From positions 36,541,001 to 36,605,000 of the forward strand of contig JASDFA010000019.1 in NCBI GenBank assembly GCA_035772735.1: a stretch of DNA of 64,000 nt, written 5' to 3'. Below are positions 1-11,539 of the stretch, piece after piece; the first letter of the stretch is position 1, and every line of letters starts with the position of its first letter. The position numbers and the translations under genes are program-made. The DNA is from Datura wrightii. Its lineage: Eukaryota > Streptophyta > Magnoliopsida > Solanales > Solanaceae. The notes under the pieces are model-generated. The model made no database searches, was not told the DNA's origin, and worked only from the letters and a program-made list of their open reading frames with translations.

Positions 1-1198
1 CATTGCAATCAACTCATTCTTCTCATTCTTTACCACTGTAATTCCCCCTTTCTTCGGCATACATTGGACAGGGCATACCTAACTGCAATCAGCTATAGGA
101 TACACAACTCCTACATCTAACTATTTGACAATTTCTTTCTTGACTACCTCTTTCATAGGTAGATTTAAGTGTCTCTGATGCTCATCTGATGGGTTACGCT
201 AAAAATTGAACTTGTGAGTGAAAATACCTGGAGGTATACCATTGATATCCACTATAGACCATCTCATTGCTAGGATATTCCTCCTCAATACTATAACAAG
301 TGCTTCTACTTGTTGGTTGTCAAGCTTAGCTGAGATAATCACCGGGAGTGTCTTGTTTTCCCCAAAATATGCATAATTTAAATTGGAAGGTAAAAGTTTT
401 AGTTCTAAGACCAGTGGTGAAATGATCGATGGTCGCGATGGTGGGATTGTCTGATTCTTGAGGTCAAGATAAAGTTTATTTTGTTGAAAGGAACGGGTGC
501 CCAACCCTTTACTAAAATGAAACTCCTCTTTCAATCCTCCACTGTTTTAGAGAATGGTTTCAAAATTTCTTCCTCCACTATCCACTTCCATAGCTTCTTC
601 CTCCATATTGGTTGGTAGTGGTGGAATCTTTTATTACTTTATAATCTATTGGGTTGCCATTTGAGATGCTAACAAGTTCATTCTGTCCTCTAACTGTTTG
701 ATAGGCACTTCATGGTCCTTTACCTTTTGAGTGAGGTCCAAGAGATCATTTCACAGCTCTTGAATCCCTAAGTAAGTCGAAATGACCCGCTCAAGTACAA
801 CCTCAAGCATGCTTTCAATGCGGGATGAGAAAGACTCTCCACTTTCCTAGCTACTAATTTCAGCTGTACAAATAAAGTTCCAATCTTTATGGTCATTATA
901 AGGATACCAATAGCCATGGTTGGCTTGTTGATACCTCAGAAGAAAACCCTTCATAGAATTCACTAGCAGCTCTATTTTCTTTATCACCACCATCAACACC
1001 GCATGTTTTCTTTCCTCTCTCCTCCATATCTCATCCATCAATTGGAGGGTTTCAACATAAGATGCCCCGTTGGGATTTCTTAGTAGCCTTTCAAAGGGAC
1101 TTATTATCATACCAATAACAATTCAATGATGGAAGAAGAAAAAATAAGATGCTAAATTAACTCAACTCAATAATCAACTAAAGGCTATCAAACTATAT
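1..1198 (-). pseudogene. Athila-type gag/pol remnant (copy P), internally deleted
   Basis: On the minus strand, two broken reading segments survive. 847-1110 lies just inside the primer-binding site and encodes a gag-leader-like stretch (IWRREERKHA). 199-534 encodes the linker before reverse transcriptase, with LELKLLPSNLNYAYFGE, typical of Athila-type Ty3/gypsy polyproteins between protease and RT. The window starts at the RT N-terminus. The distance from PBS to RT is only about 1.2 kb, too short for a normal gag plus protease (about 2.5 kb in element F here), so most of gag-protease is missing. The segment is collinear with 21838-23047 (copy K), with only about a dozen bases net difference in length. 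Non-functional: stops and frame changes break it. Confidence 0.8.
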
Positions 1199-1216
1199 TC
1201 CACAGCAACGACACCA
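1199..1216 (-). promoter_or_regulatory. Primer-binding site, tRNA-Asp type (copy P)
   Basis: The minus strand reads TGGTGTCGTTGCTGTGGA, a two-mismatch version of the site in copy K (TGGTGTCGTTGCCGGGGA). Athila-type elements usually prime from tRNA-Asp with TGGCGCCGTTGCCGGGGA. It sets the element's orientation (minus) and the position of its 5' LTR, which lies at higher coordinates. Confidence 0.75.
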
Positions 1217-1221
1217 TTTTT

Positions 1222-2556
1222 TGTAACATCCAAATTCACTCCTCTTAACGAAAGAGTGTAAACCGTTGTTGGAAAAATAGATATACCCGACGAGTGTTGG
1301 GATCGAATCCAACAGGGAATAGTCGTTGATCATTCAAGAGTTGTCTATCAAATTGAAGTAACTTGCATCAATGTTTCAAAAATAATAAAGTAAATATTGG
1401 CAAAATAACAACTTGTTAATTGTACTACAATTCGCCCACTAAAATAGGGACAAAGCGTAGAAAATACCAAAGAAGAGACTACTAGGGGTGTGATATTATC
1501 GGGGAATCATCGGATTGGGACTACTAATAGTTCCTAGCACTTATTAATCGTATAATTAGTTGTCGAATTGGTGGCACCTTATGTTTTTCAACAAAGTAGG
1601 TGCCTTATACCTCGGCTTTTCTCAAACCCCAAAGTCCTTTTCACAACAACCACATCAACTTAGGTAAGAATCACTATTTCTAGCTTTGATTCTCAATGGG
1701 TATGTGACAATGGTTTTTTTTATCTCTATTCCAACCCCACATGATCAACACCCAATTACCCACTAACGTTTATCTCCCATATTCTAAATCCCTTTATCAA
1801 GCAAAATTAGAATACGTAAATATGACCCATATTTGGAACTATGAGTATTTAGATTAAACTCATATGAAACACGAGAATTATGCCAACAGAGTAAATCTAA
1901 GATCATTTAAATAATACCCAATCCAAATCAACCCCAACATTCACACTTCTAGCAAGGAATTTAGCTACTCATGAAAGTTGAAGAAGATATAACATTAAGT
2001 AATAATTCAATATCCATTCAACAAAATGCGTAAGAAAATTCAAGAACAAGATTCTGGTTTCTAATGGAGTTTTTCTACCTTTTCAACTAAGAAGATGAAG
2101 AATTTCTCTCTCTACAATTCAATTCTACAACTTCTTTCTACTTTCTACTAAATATTCAATACAATGGAATAATGATGTGGTATAGAAGATTCAATTTTCC
2201 TCTTAAAAATGTTCAAAAGTAAGGTACAAAATGCTCCTCTTTTTCTGAATCGGACACTTTTGCCCTTTTCTGACGGACCTTACTTGCAAGTCACCGACGG
2301 TTCACGAAGGTTGATCTGTGGTCCGCCAGTCTATCACATCTGGTGGCCAGTGGGTTCTGGGTCAATTCAGCATTGGCAATGGCAGTTCGCCGATGCGGAT
2401 CCATAGTCTACCGGTAGCCATTCATCTTCAGCAAAGTAGGTATCTGCGATTAGCCGGAGTTTCGGCGGTGTCCTCCGATGGAGTGCCGGTCCTAATATCA
2501 ATTTTTACGCTTTTTCCTATATTTCATTATTTCTATACTCAAGTTAAATACCTGCA
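1222..2556 (-). mobile_element. 5' LTR of copy P (Athila-type)
   Basis: The LTR edge next to the PBS is clear: on the plus strand it opens TGTAACATCC after a five-base spacer. It matches 23071-23540 (copy K) over about 470 bases, including GTGTTGGGATCGAA. The far boundary is approximate; I place it at the CA in ACCTGCA near 2556. The part at 2270-2480 is GC-rich, and on the minus strand lies upstream of an AT-rich stretch near 2200, consistent with U3 followed by a transcription start. No gene is seen here; short reading frames at 2209-2590 are chance. Confidence 0.6.
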
Positions 2557-2589
2557 AAGATCAAGGAGAAAGAGTATAAAATCCACCTA

Positions 2590-3225
2590 AAGATTTTTTT
2601 GATGTTTGTGTTGTTTTTGGTGTTGTAGGATAATCGGGTGAAAAACCAAGTGAAAGAAAATAGGGGAAGAGCCATGTGAGACCTGAAAAACACAGATTCT
2701 CATGCACAAAATGTAGCTCAGGTTCAAACAGAAAGCTGGGGGAAATTGAGGGGCTTCTGCGCTTCACCTATGAAATGCTGGTGTTAACTCGCGAAATGTA
2801 GGTCTGGTGAAGCCCTAAGCCAGAATAGCTAGCAATAATCTTTAAAAAAATGATGAATCCTATGATCCACCTGCGAAATGCAGGTGTGCATCCATGAAAC
2901 ACAAGTCGGGCACTAGCTAGATGTAGAAAACTGAGCAAGAATGTGCCAACTTGCATTTGGAACTGCATTTCACAGGTTACCTCCTACGGCCGCATGTCCA
3001 GTGCAGGTACAGGTATGCAATGTCATTTAACTGTTGAATGACCCATTGACTTACCCGAACCATAGACGACCCAAACCGATTGAGATTCTCCCCACTTTCC
3101 AAAAGCTACCTTTTCTTCACCTTTTTACCTTCCCCTTAAGCCCCATTACCAACCATTTAATCTTCCCCATTATTCCATTCTATCCCCACCTTTAAAGACA
3201 CTTGTCCACTCTCTTTCCCTTAAAC
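2590..3225 (+). promoter_or_regulatory. Hairpin-rich promoter-like region of relic J
   Basis: About 600 bases upstream of a TATA box. It holds repeated variants of the word CGAAATGCAGGT in both orientations. The best is a perfect stem at 2868-2886, arms CACCTGC and GCAGGTG around GAAAT. Other variants lie near 2770, 2792, 2894 and 2965. The layout resembles 41860-42060 in element F (hairpins, TATA-like box, intron, related ORF), though the hairpin sequence differs. Promoter function is inferred. Confidence 0.4.
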
Positions 3226-3232
3226 TATAAAA
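3226..3232 (+). promoter_or_regulatory. TATA box of relic J
   Basis: TATAAAA after a pyrimidine-rich stretch and followed about 30 bases on by a CT-rich leader (CATTCTCTTCCATC). It lies upstream of a consensus splice donor at 3365 and of the ORF at 4381, so it could start a separate transcript for that ORF. Confidence 0.5.
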
Positions 3233-3364
3233 CCGATCTTCCTTCAACATTCTCTTCCATCATTGCCTACTTCTTAACTAAACAAAAGAATTTCAAATTT
3301 TGGGCTGGCTATTGTGTGCAAAGATTTCAAGTTCGCAATTTTTGTTACTCTACTCTCTCATTTG

Positions 3365-4376
3365 GTATGTATTGCTTATTATTCTTAGGTTTTCATGATT
3401 TGGATGAGTGTAGCACCAAAGAATGCAGGCTAGTATCTATCTTTATCTTAACCTATGTTCCCCATTTCCCATTGTATGTTCTTCATTCACTAGCTTTTAC
3501 TAAGTGTTGTGGGTATTGTGGGGGAAGTTCAAATTGCAAAATGTGGGTATTGTTGTTCATATTGATAGATCTATTACATGGGTTTTATGTTTTGAAATGT
3601 TAGTTGGGGCTGAAGATTGAGTAGCCCGTGAGCTTGAAATGCACGATTTTTCCCAATTATAGATAAGTTGATGTCTTTCTTAAGGGAAAATCGTCATTTT
3701 TATTCTTTTGTGTTACTTGTAATTGCCAATGTGATGTTTATATGATTTGAGATACTTGTGGAATTGAGTTTCTAAAATTTGTTGAGTTGGGCACTCAATG
3801 TTTTCTGATAATAGATGGGGTAATGTCCCTCTTAAGGGAATAAATGTTGTGGTTCAAATATTTTTATGGGTATCTATTCGATTGATAAATCATTCGAGGA
3901 AGTCTAAATACATGTTAGATGAAATATGCTCATGCTTGTGTAAAAATTGGCATACTTAGAGTTATCAAAATCGATGGGGTCACTGCCTTGTGCCTGCAAG
4001 CCATGGATGTAGGCATGTGAAACGCAGGCTAAAGTGTAGAAGCAGGGGGAGGTTTCAAGCTCATTGTTACCTGTCTGCGCTACACCTATGAGTCGCGGGT
4101 TACAAGTGGTGAAATACAGGTAAGGCGCAGGTGATGCAAATATTGGCAAAGATTCTGTGCAGACCTACGACGCACCTGGGAACCGTGGGTCTCTACCTGC
4201 GAAATGCATGTGCAGTGCAGGTGCTTCCTATTCTTGATTTTGATGCATCATTTTGTTTGACATCCAATCTTTTGATCTCTTTTCCTTATCATAGTATAGT
4301 TGTAGCCTTTAACTTTCATTTATCAAAAATACAAAAAGAAGTTCGGTATGTTTGTGGCACTAACATTATTTTGCAG
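3365..4376 (+). other. Putative 5'UTR intron of relic J
   Basis: Donor TTTG|GTATGT at 3364/3365 and acceptor TATTTTGCAG| at 4376, just before CAAAATG. The 1012-base interval is T-rich, as plant introns are. The open frame at 3202-3603 inside it has no recognisable domain and overlaps the donor, so I do not count it as a gene. A second cluster of the GAAATGCAGGT-type repeats (about 4010-4220) lies within the intron, which is odd if those repeats are purely promoter elements. Inferred from consensus sites only. Confidence 0.45.
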
Positions 4377-4380
4377 CAAA

Positions 4381-5735
4381 ATGTCATCTTCCATGCAAGC
4401 AGTCAAAGGGAAGGCACCTTCCACATCCAAAACCAAGGGGAAGGGCAAAGCAAAGAAAACCCAAGCCTCCATCAATGAGGGATGCTATTATTTATTTTTT
4501 GCGTGACAGGAAAGCGTACTACATCATATGAGTGGAGAGGCAAATCACTGGGAACTACTTCCCAAACATCAATGCTCAATCGACTGACAAGCAACGACAT
4601 ACTTTCACTGAGCCTCTTCCACTACTACCCTAATGTTGTGCCAGAGTTATATGCTTCCTTCCAATTAACACAAGATGCAATGAAGCATAAAGGGAGGGCC
4701 AATGAGTTCCCTTGCCTCCCTTCAGTCACGGTTCAGGTCGTAGAAGTGGACATCACTCCTAATGCTACTAATGCCATATTTTATGAAGATAAGATAGATT
4801 CAAGGACAGAATTTGTTGTAAGAGTGGCAACCAAAGAGGACCAGTTTGGTTGGGTGGCAAGAATTATCACCAGTGGTCAGCCCGTATGGGCCACCATAGG
4901 GGGCGAAATTGAGCGGCAGGACATGAAGTTTGAGGCATATTGTGGCTTGAATTTGTATGTGGCTGCATCATGCTATCTAAGAATGATCGACGGGTGAACC
5001 TTGAAGCGAACATACTCATTGATTTCATTATGTCAGGGGTGCCCATTAATTTTAGTGAAGTGGTGGCTGCTTAAATGAAGCGTAAGGCCAGACAACGAGC
5101 GACCTCAGTGCAATATGCTATTTTCATTAGCCAATTGTACCTCAATGTGGGAGTTCCATTATTTCCCAATGAAATTGAAAGCTCCCCTACTAGTGTCATC
5201 ACTGTTGATAATAAAAGGGATGCAAATGTACCCAAGAGCAAAAGAAAGAGGATGACAACATGGGACACACCCGAGGGCTGCACCATACATGACATCAATG
5301 AGGAACCCTTTGCTCCCAATCTCAATAGACAATCTTTAGGATATTAGGACATGCTTTCGGAGAGGCACCACCTCACAGGCCTTAACCTCCTCCTTCTTTA
5401 TCAAGACCGAGTGGAATTCAAAAGCTATAAAAGATGACAAGATCACATGAAAAGTAACTCCAGAGGTTGGCTCAAGAACTACCCACTATTATACAACGGT
5501 CAGTGAAGAAGGCGATGCAGGATGTCTTTGATAGCCTAAAACAATTATACTCTCGTATGGACTTGGAGGAACGAGCAATCTCCTCTCTCTGAGCTAATGT
5601 GAGATAGCTCCAAAATGGGGCACTGATGGCTGACCCTAACTTGAGCTTCATAGATGAGGCCATGGCTACCCCCTTAATAGCTCAAGGACCAATTGATGAT
5701 TTATTTGCAGTCTTTGAGGAGATGGATGGAGCTGA
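4381..5735 (+). pseudogene. Broken ORF of 'putative plant transposon protein' type (relic J)
   Basis: The ATG at 4381 opens a lysine-rich N-terminus (KGKAPSTSKTKGKGKAKK), as in a nuclear protein. The frame then shifts: 4482-4997 carries the next part and 5075-5347 the next, where AMKRKAR..ATSVQYAIFISQLYLNVGVP resembles the middle of the second ORF in element F (43600-43700, SAMKRARLHQGHRYGFGRLI). I infer the same family, a domain often found near the 3' end of Athila-type elements with no known enzyme activity. 5350-5735 keeps acidic and helical remains (FAVFEEMDGAD), then is cut by insertion of element A at 5736. At least two frameshifts and several stops; not functional. Confidence 0.55.
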
Positions 5736-7859
5736 TGTCACAACCCGAGAGTACACTCGGATCATAGACATGAGACAAGAAGTCTGGAGAGACCCCAAGT
5801 CAACCCATGGCGTGAGCATAACACTAATTCATTCATATACAGCGGAAAACTTAACTTATCAATCATAAACTAACTGAAAATCATATCATGAATTGTAAGG
5901 GATGACAAATCGAAATACATTCATCAATGACAAAATACCACCCTTAAGTTTGAAAGCCTCTAATCTTAGAAGACGGATTGAAAGGATAAGACCCCAACTA
6001 ACCCAAACATTATGAAAACATAAGACCATTAAACAAGTCTGAATATGAAGCCCTCAGATCATGAGGACTCACCCCTAGAGATTAAGCAAAATTGAGCACA
6101 AACTATATACGATGTTGAGCCTGTGAAACAAATCCTGAAAATATATGGGTCAATACTCGTAAAGCATTGAGTATGTAAGGTGTGCAAAATAATTCATAAG
6201 AACATAAAGTTTATAGGAGTGGGGACATCATGATCATAAAATTGAAATTATAAGTATATCGTAAGGCTCAATATTTTCAAAAATATTCATAAACCCATCA
6301 AAGTTATAACATGTGGGGAAAACATTTCATAAATCATAACTTGAGCCAGAAGAATATGATCATGCATATTTCAAAACCATGAGAAACAATGGGAGATTTC
6401 TATAACCGACATACTCCACATGAGCATACATGAACTTCGACTTGTATGCTTAGTCTGGAGGACGTTCATACCTTACCAAGGGTATGAACCATGAAAGGCA
6501 TGATATCACCGATGAAGGCCCCATAGCGCATAGGGGACAGTCACTGAGGAGGTCCAAGACATAATCCTACGATGGCACGTAGTTCTAAGATTCGGGGCTT
6601 AACCTTGGCCCCGAACCTACTCGGTGTTAAGTACTACTCACAAAACAAGCAACGTTCTCATAAAATTCATAACATGACATGCATGGCTAGTGAAAACATG
6701 GGAATCATGACATACTTGAGAATTTATATTGCTAGCCATGGAAAGCCCATGAGTCGGCAAAAATCATAGTATAATTCATAAGAGACATGTGGGCACTGCC
6801 CATAGTTTCATACATACTTGACATGTTTATAATCATAAAGAAACGATCATGCTAACATGGGAAATTAAAAGTTGAATACATGCTTAAAAATGTAAGAGAA
6901 ACTGGTTCATGTTTTCGAAATCATCTTGATCATGAAATTCACTAAAAATTTCCCCATTATTGGGCATCCATACTTTTAGAGATTTAAATCATGAAATATA
7001 AAATACACAAGAAATATCATCCCAAATACTCCAAAAATCTGTGATTTAAACATACTACCATATTTTCATCTAAATTTGTGAGAAATCATGCAATTGGGTT
7101 AAGACCCACACGAATTTGGTAGCTTAAACGCAGGAATGGGATGAAATGGGAATGGGTAGGGTCTAATCTACCCATTCAAAACCTCACATACCTGGAAATT
7201 TTGAGACTTTTAACTCCCTTGAAAACACTAGGTAGAATCTTGAAGAACCTTGAAGAACACACTTGAATCCCTTTCCTCTTTTCTCTAAAATCTTACAAGT
7301 ATCAAATGAGGTTCATCATGGTTGATTTACCTTTAAAAGCCCTACCCCGACCGCAAAACGATGTAGTTCAGGTGTCAGGGGCGTAGGAAATTACAAGATG
7401 GCCCTTATTAAATCGCAAGAAATAACTGTCAAGGTTCCTAACGAACGACCTGGCGACTCGTTGCCAGGGCACACGATCCGTTGGTTCACCCATCAAGTAC
7501 ACTGCTTCATTGTTCATGAAAATTCAATTGGCTTGGTAACGGCCCTCCTAACGGGTCGTTAGGACTGAAGACGACTCGTTAGGTACCATCTGTTAAGTAA
7601 ACTGGATAAGCCTTACTATCTTACTCTAGAACCACCGCACGAATGACATGACGACTCGTGGTATCTGACCACGAGTCGTTACATCACCCGTGGGGACCCC
7701 GAGTCCCTCATCATCCCAGGACTTCCCCAAGAGTCACTTGACGACTTGTTTGGCCTCTTCATGACTCGTTAAGTGACCCGTTCTACAACTATGAAACATT
7801 TTTTAATTTTCCTCCGTATTCACTTCCGGACCTGATCCTTGGGTTCCCGGGGTATTACA
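5736..7859 (-). mobile_element. 3' LTR of element A
   Basis: 2124 bases bounded on the plus strand by TGTCACAACCCG and GGGGTATTACA (TG...CA ends). The first 360 bases match 12978-13338. 7440-7790, the U3 end in element orientation, carries many copies of ACGACTCGT or its complement ACGAGTCGT, including a perfect 12-base-arm hairpin at 7651-7679. Expected target duplication on the left is GCTGA (5731-5735) but the right side is lost. No reading frame of note. Confidence 0.85.
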
Positions 7860-7876
7860 GTATCTCCCCCTTGGGA
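7860..7876 (-). promoter_or_regulatory. Polypurine tract of element A
   Basis: Minus strand reads CCCAAGGGGGAGATA directly before the LTR start TGTAATACCCCGG. This is the plus-strand priming site. The same tract, AAGGGGGAGATA-like, ends elements B, D, G and I in this window. The next 200 bases (7877-8088) are non-coding leader to the chromodomain with a short TA repeat near 7932. Confidence 0.8.
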
Positions 7877-8088
7877 ACATTCATCATCGAATGTTATAAA
7901 CAAGCAGAAAACCCAGAAACAAACAATCACTATATATATATATATGCTAATCATTGACATTAAAGCCAAAAACTGATGGAACGACTACCCCAAAAGAGAA
8001 CCACATAGTTGGTCTGAGTTAAGACATCACTTGCATACATCATATCATAAAAAGAACTTATACACATGAATAGAACATAAAAAAAAAC

Positions 8089-9563
8089 TTAATAGAGTTT
8101 TAGGGAAAAAATTGATACCTCAAACTGAATCTTAGTCGGTAGGGAACAAATGGGGGATTTAGCCATCATATCCGCTTCGGCCTCCAACGTGGCTCCCTTG
8201 ACACGTTGATTCCTCCATAACACCTTTACAGAAGCTACTTCCTTGTTTCTCAGTCTCCGAACCCGACGATCTAAGATTTCAATAGGAATTTCCTCATAAT
8301 AGAGACTATCCTTCACACCCACACTTTCCACTGGAACCACTAAGGCTGGGTCTCCCAAGAACCTTTTCAAGAGATATATGTGGAATTCGGGATGAACTTA
8401 AGCCAACTCTGGAGGTAACTCTTACTCATAGGCTACTTTACCCAGTCGCCTCACAATCCGATATGGGAAAACATAGTGGGGGATGAGTTTTCCTTTCTTT
8501 CAAAATCTTATCACTCCCTTCATGGGAGATACCTTCAGAAACACCCAATCATCGACCACAAACTCGAGTTTCCTTCTCCTCACATTTGCATAAGACTTTT
8601 GGTGACTTTGAGTCATTGTCATCCTTTCTCTTATTAACTTAAATTTTTTCCATAGCTTCATGGACTTAATTGGATCCCACTACAGAAGCCTCACAGGCTT
8701 CAAACCACCTAATAGGCGATCTACACCGACTCCCCTAAAGAGCCTCGAACGGTGCCATTTGTATGCTGGAGTTGTAGCTGTTGTTGTAAGAGAACTAAAC
8801 AAGAGGAAAATGCTTGTCCCAACTACCCTTGAAGTCAATAGTACAAGCTCTCAACATGTACTCGATAGTCTGGATGGTCCGCTCTGCCTGGCCATCGGTC
8901 TGCGGATGAAACGCTGTGCTAAGCTTGACTTGAGTACCAAGTCCCTTTTGAAAAGACCTCCAAAATTGAGAGGTGAACTGCTTACCTCTATTTGATATAA
9001 TGGAAAACAACACTCCACGCAACCTAACAAACTCTCGAATGTACAACTTTGCAAAATCTTCTGCCAAATCAATGGTTTTGACCGGTAGGAAATGAGCAAT
9101 CTTGGTCAACCTGTCCACCACAACCTAGATGGAGTCATACTGTCTATGCTGCAGGGAAAACCTGTCACAAAGTCCATGTTGATTTCTTCCCACTTCTAAG
9201 TAGGAATGTTGATGTCTTGAAGCACACCCTTGGTCTTTGATGCTCGACTTTCACCTGTTGGCAATTCGGGCACTTAGCTACAAATTCTACAATATCCCTC
9301 TTCATGCCATTCCACAAGTAGATTTCCCACAAGGAATGATACATTTTTGTGGCACCTGGATGGATAGAATATCTGGATCCGTGAGCCTCATTAAACATCT
9401 GACTCCTCAAATCCCCTACATTCAGAACACATAAGTGACCCTGGTACCGAAACACACCATCTCTCCCTTTGGAGAAGACTTCTACCTTCTGATTTTGAAC
9501 TTCTTCTTTCAACATTACCAATATTGGGTCTTCATCTTGCTTAGCCTTCCCCTCTATTACCAA
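8089..9563 (-). pseudogene. Integrase and chromodomain of element A
   Basis: In coding order: the zinc-binding N-terminus (9165-9563; PGATKMYHSLWEIYLW, CPNCQQVKVEHQRP), the catalytic core (8795-9121; MVDRLTKIAHFLPV, HPQTDGQAERTIQ), the C-terminal domain (about 8370-8660, VFLKVSPMKGV) and the chromodomain (8089-8370; IEILDRRVRRLRNKEVASVKVLWRNQ). Integrase inserts the cDNA; chromodomains of this group steer it to marked chromatin. The core keeps the glutamate in QAE, but the second catalytic aspartate is replaced (ISNRGKQF). Stops and frame changes separate the parts. Non-functional. Confidence 0.85.
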
Positions 9564-9599
9564 GGATGACTCTGACCCGTTCCGAACTACTACTCCACC

Positions 9600-10258
9600 G
9601 GCGGTTTAACCGATTAACCTAACTCCCAACCATGCAAGTCGATGTACCTCCTTTACCAACTCCTTCTTGTATTCACTCATATGTGACACACTTCCCATAG
9701 AAAGTCTACTAAGGGCTTCTGCTACCACGTTGGCGTTACCCAGGTGATATAGGACACTCATGTCGTAGTCCTTAAGTAGCTCCAACCACCTCCATAGCCG
9801 AAGATTTAGTTCCTTCTATGTGAACACATATTGTAAATTCTTTTGGTCTGTGAATACATCTACATGAACCCCATACAAGTAGTGTCGCCATATCTGCAAA
9901 GAAAATACCACCTTGACCAACTCAAGATCACGGGTTAGGTAATTCTTCTCGCGAGTTTTCAGTTGTCTTGAGGCATTCACTACTACTTTTCCGTGTTGCA
10001 TCAATAAACATCCCAGTCCGACCCTCGAAGCATCACAATATACAATGAAGCCATCAGTACCCACCGGTAAAGTCAACACCGGTGCTGAAGAAAGTTTTGC
10101 CTTCAATTCCTGAAAACTATGCTCATAAACTTTCGAACACTGGAACTTCACCTTTTTCTGAGTCAATATCGTCAAAGGGGCTGCAACAGATGAAAAACCT
10201 TCCACGAACCTCCGATAATAACCCTCTAAGCCCAAAAAGCTTCTAATCTCCAAAGGGT
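9600..10258 (-). pseudogene. RNase H of element A
   Basis: 10253-9816 keeps LGLEGYYRRFVEGFSS, then the RNase H core with VYCDASRVGLGCLLMQHGKV and the YLTRDLELVKVVFSLQIWRHY helix. It degrades the RNA strand of the RNA-DNA hybrid. The sequence continues to about 9600 as the YHLGNANVVAEALSRLS-like linker to integrase but with stops. Same arrangement as in elements B, L and I. Confidence 0.85.
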
Positions 10259-10893
10259 TTACTTGTCTGGGCCAGTTCTTTACTGCTTCTATTTTCTAGA
10301 AGTCCACCCTTATACCTTCGCTTAACACCACATGTCCCAAGAATGCAACTGATTTCATCTAGAATTCACATTTGCTTAACTTTGCATATAAATGGTTATC
10401 CTTGAGAGTCTGGAGTGCTACCCTCAGGTGTGCGGCATGTTCCTCCTTGCTCCAGGAGTATATTAATATGTTGTCGACGAACACGATCACGAACATATGC
10501 AAATATTCCTTGAATACCCTTTTTACCAAATCCATAAAAGTTGCAGGGGCACTGGTTAGTCCAAAACACATAACAATGAATTCATAATGGCCATACCGGG
10601 TTCTGAAAGCATTCATTGGGATGTCGCTCTCCTGGACTCTGAGCTGGTGATACCCGGACCTGAGATCTATCTTGGAGAAATATTTGGCACCCTGAAGCTG
10701 ATCGAACAGGTCATCGCTCCGGGGTAAAGGGTATCTATTCTTAATGGTGACCTTGCTCAACTGTTTATAGTTAATACACATCTGCAATGACCCATCTTTC
10801 TTCTGGACGAACAACACTGGAGCACCCTATGGGGACTTACTCGGTCTATTTAAACCCTTATCTAGCAAATTCTTCAACTGCTCCATTAACTCT
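10259..10893 (-). pseudogene. Reverse transcriptase of element A
   Basis: The core at 10359-10817 shows VQKKDGSLQMCINYKQL, FSKIDLRSGYHQLRV, TRYGHYEFIVMCFGLTSAPA and the catalytic region FVDNILIYS. The second aspartate of the usual xxDD box is asparagine here, which should abolish polymerase activity. Stops flank the core on both sides. The first catalytic aspartate (KIDLRSG) is retained. Confidence 0.9.
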
Positions 10894-10894
10894 T

Positions 10895-11536
10895 TTAGTT
10901 CACCTGGGTTGCCATACGGTAAGGTGGTATTGATATCGGTTGCGTGTTAGGTAAAAGATAAATTTCAAAATCAATCTCCCTCTTTGGAGGAACCCCTAGT
11001 AGGTCATCTAGAAATACCTCGGGATATTCACATACCACAGGGACTGACTGAATGGTCAGGGTCTCGGATGTGACATCCTTAACCCTAACTATGTGGTAAA
11101 TACAACCCTTAGAAATCATTTTTCTGGCCTTGATATAGGAGAAAAAGCGACCTACACGTACTGCTGAACCACCCCTCCATTTTAAAATCAGTTCACCCAG
11201 AACTTGAAACTCCACTGCTCGAGCTCTACAGTTAACAGAACCATAATATGAAAACAACCAATCCATGCCTAGGATGATGTCAATATCAGTCAGAGCTAAT
11301 TCTACTATGTCTACGAAGTTAACCTTATGCAACACTGTAGTAGGGCAACCTCTATATACTAGCCTAGCTACAACTAAATCACCAATCGGGGTAGAAATGG
11401 AAAAAGGTTCGGACAAGATTTCAGGACTGACTCCAAAGTAACTAGGAATGTAAGTTGTCACAAAAGATAGTGTGTCTCCCAGATCTAATAAAGAATAAGC
11501 ATCAATGTGAAAAACTTTCAACATACCCACAACCAC
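10895..11536 (-). pseudogene. Aspartic protease and linker of element A
   Basis: The longest open stretch of the element (213 codons). It has the retropepsin region YSLLDLGDTLSFVTTYI, where the usual Ser/Thr after the catalytic Asp is Leu, then IILGMDWLFSYYGSVNC and the linker to RT (VCEYPEVFLDDLLGVPP, ISIPPYRMA). It would cleave the Gag-Pol polyprotein. The DLG variant is shared by H, M and I, so it is a family trait and not a private mutation. The true start is upstream in the fused gag-pol frame; the ATG is not a real initiator. Confidence 0.85.
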
Positions 11537-11539
11537 ATC

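Noticed and set aside
3202..3603. 133-codon hydrophobic, Cys-containing plus-strand frame
   Set aside because: Overlaps the TATA-to-intron region of relic J, spans a consensus splice donor, and has no recognisable domain; low-GC T-rich sequence gives hydrophobic frames by chance.
7443..7790. Possible CRISPR-like or satellite array from the repeated ACGACTCGT words
   Set aside because: Spacing is irregular, units are short and occur in both orientations within LTRs; this is a plant genome and no cas genes are present.
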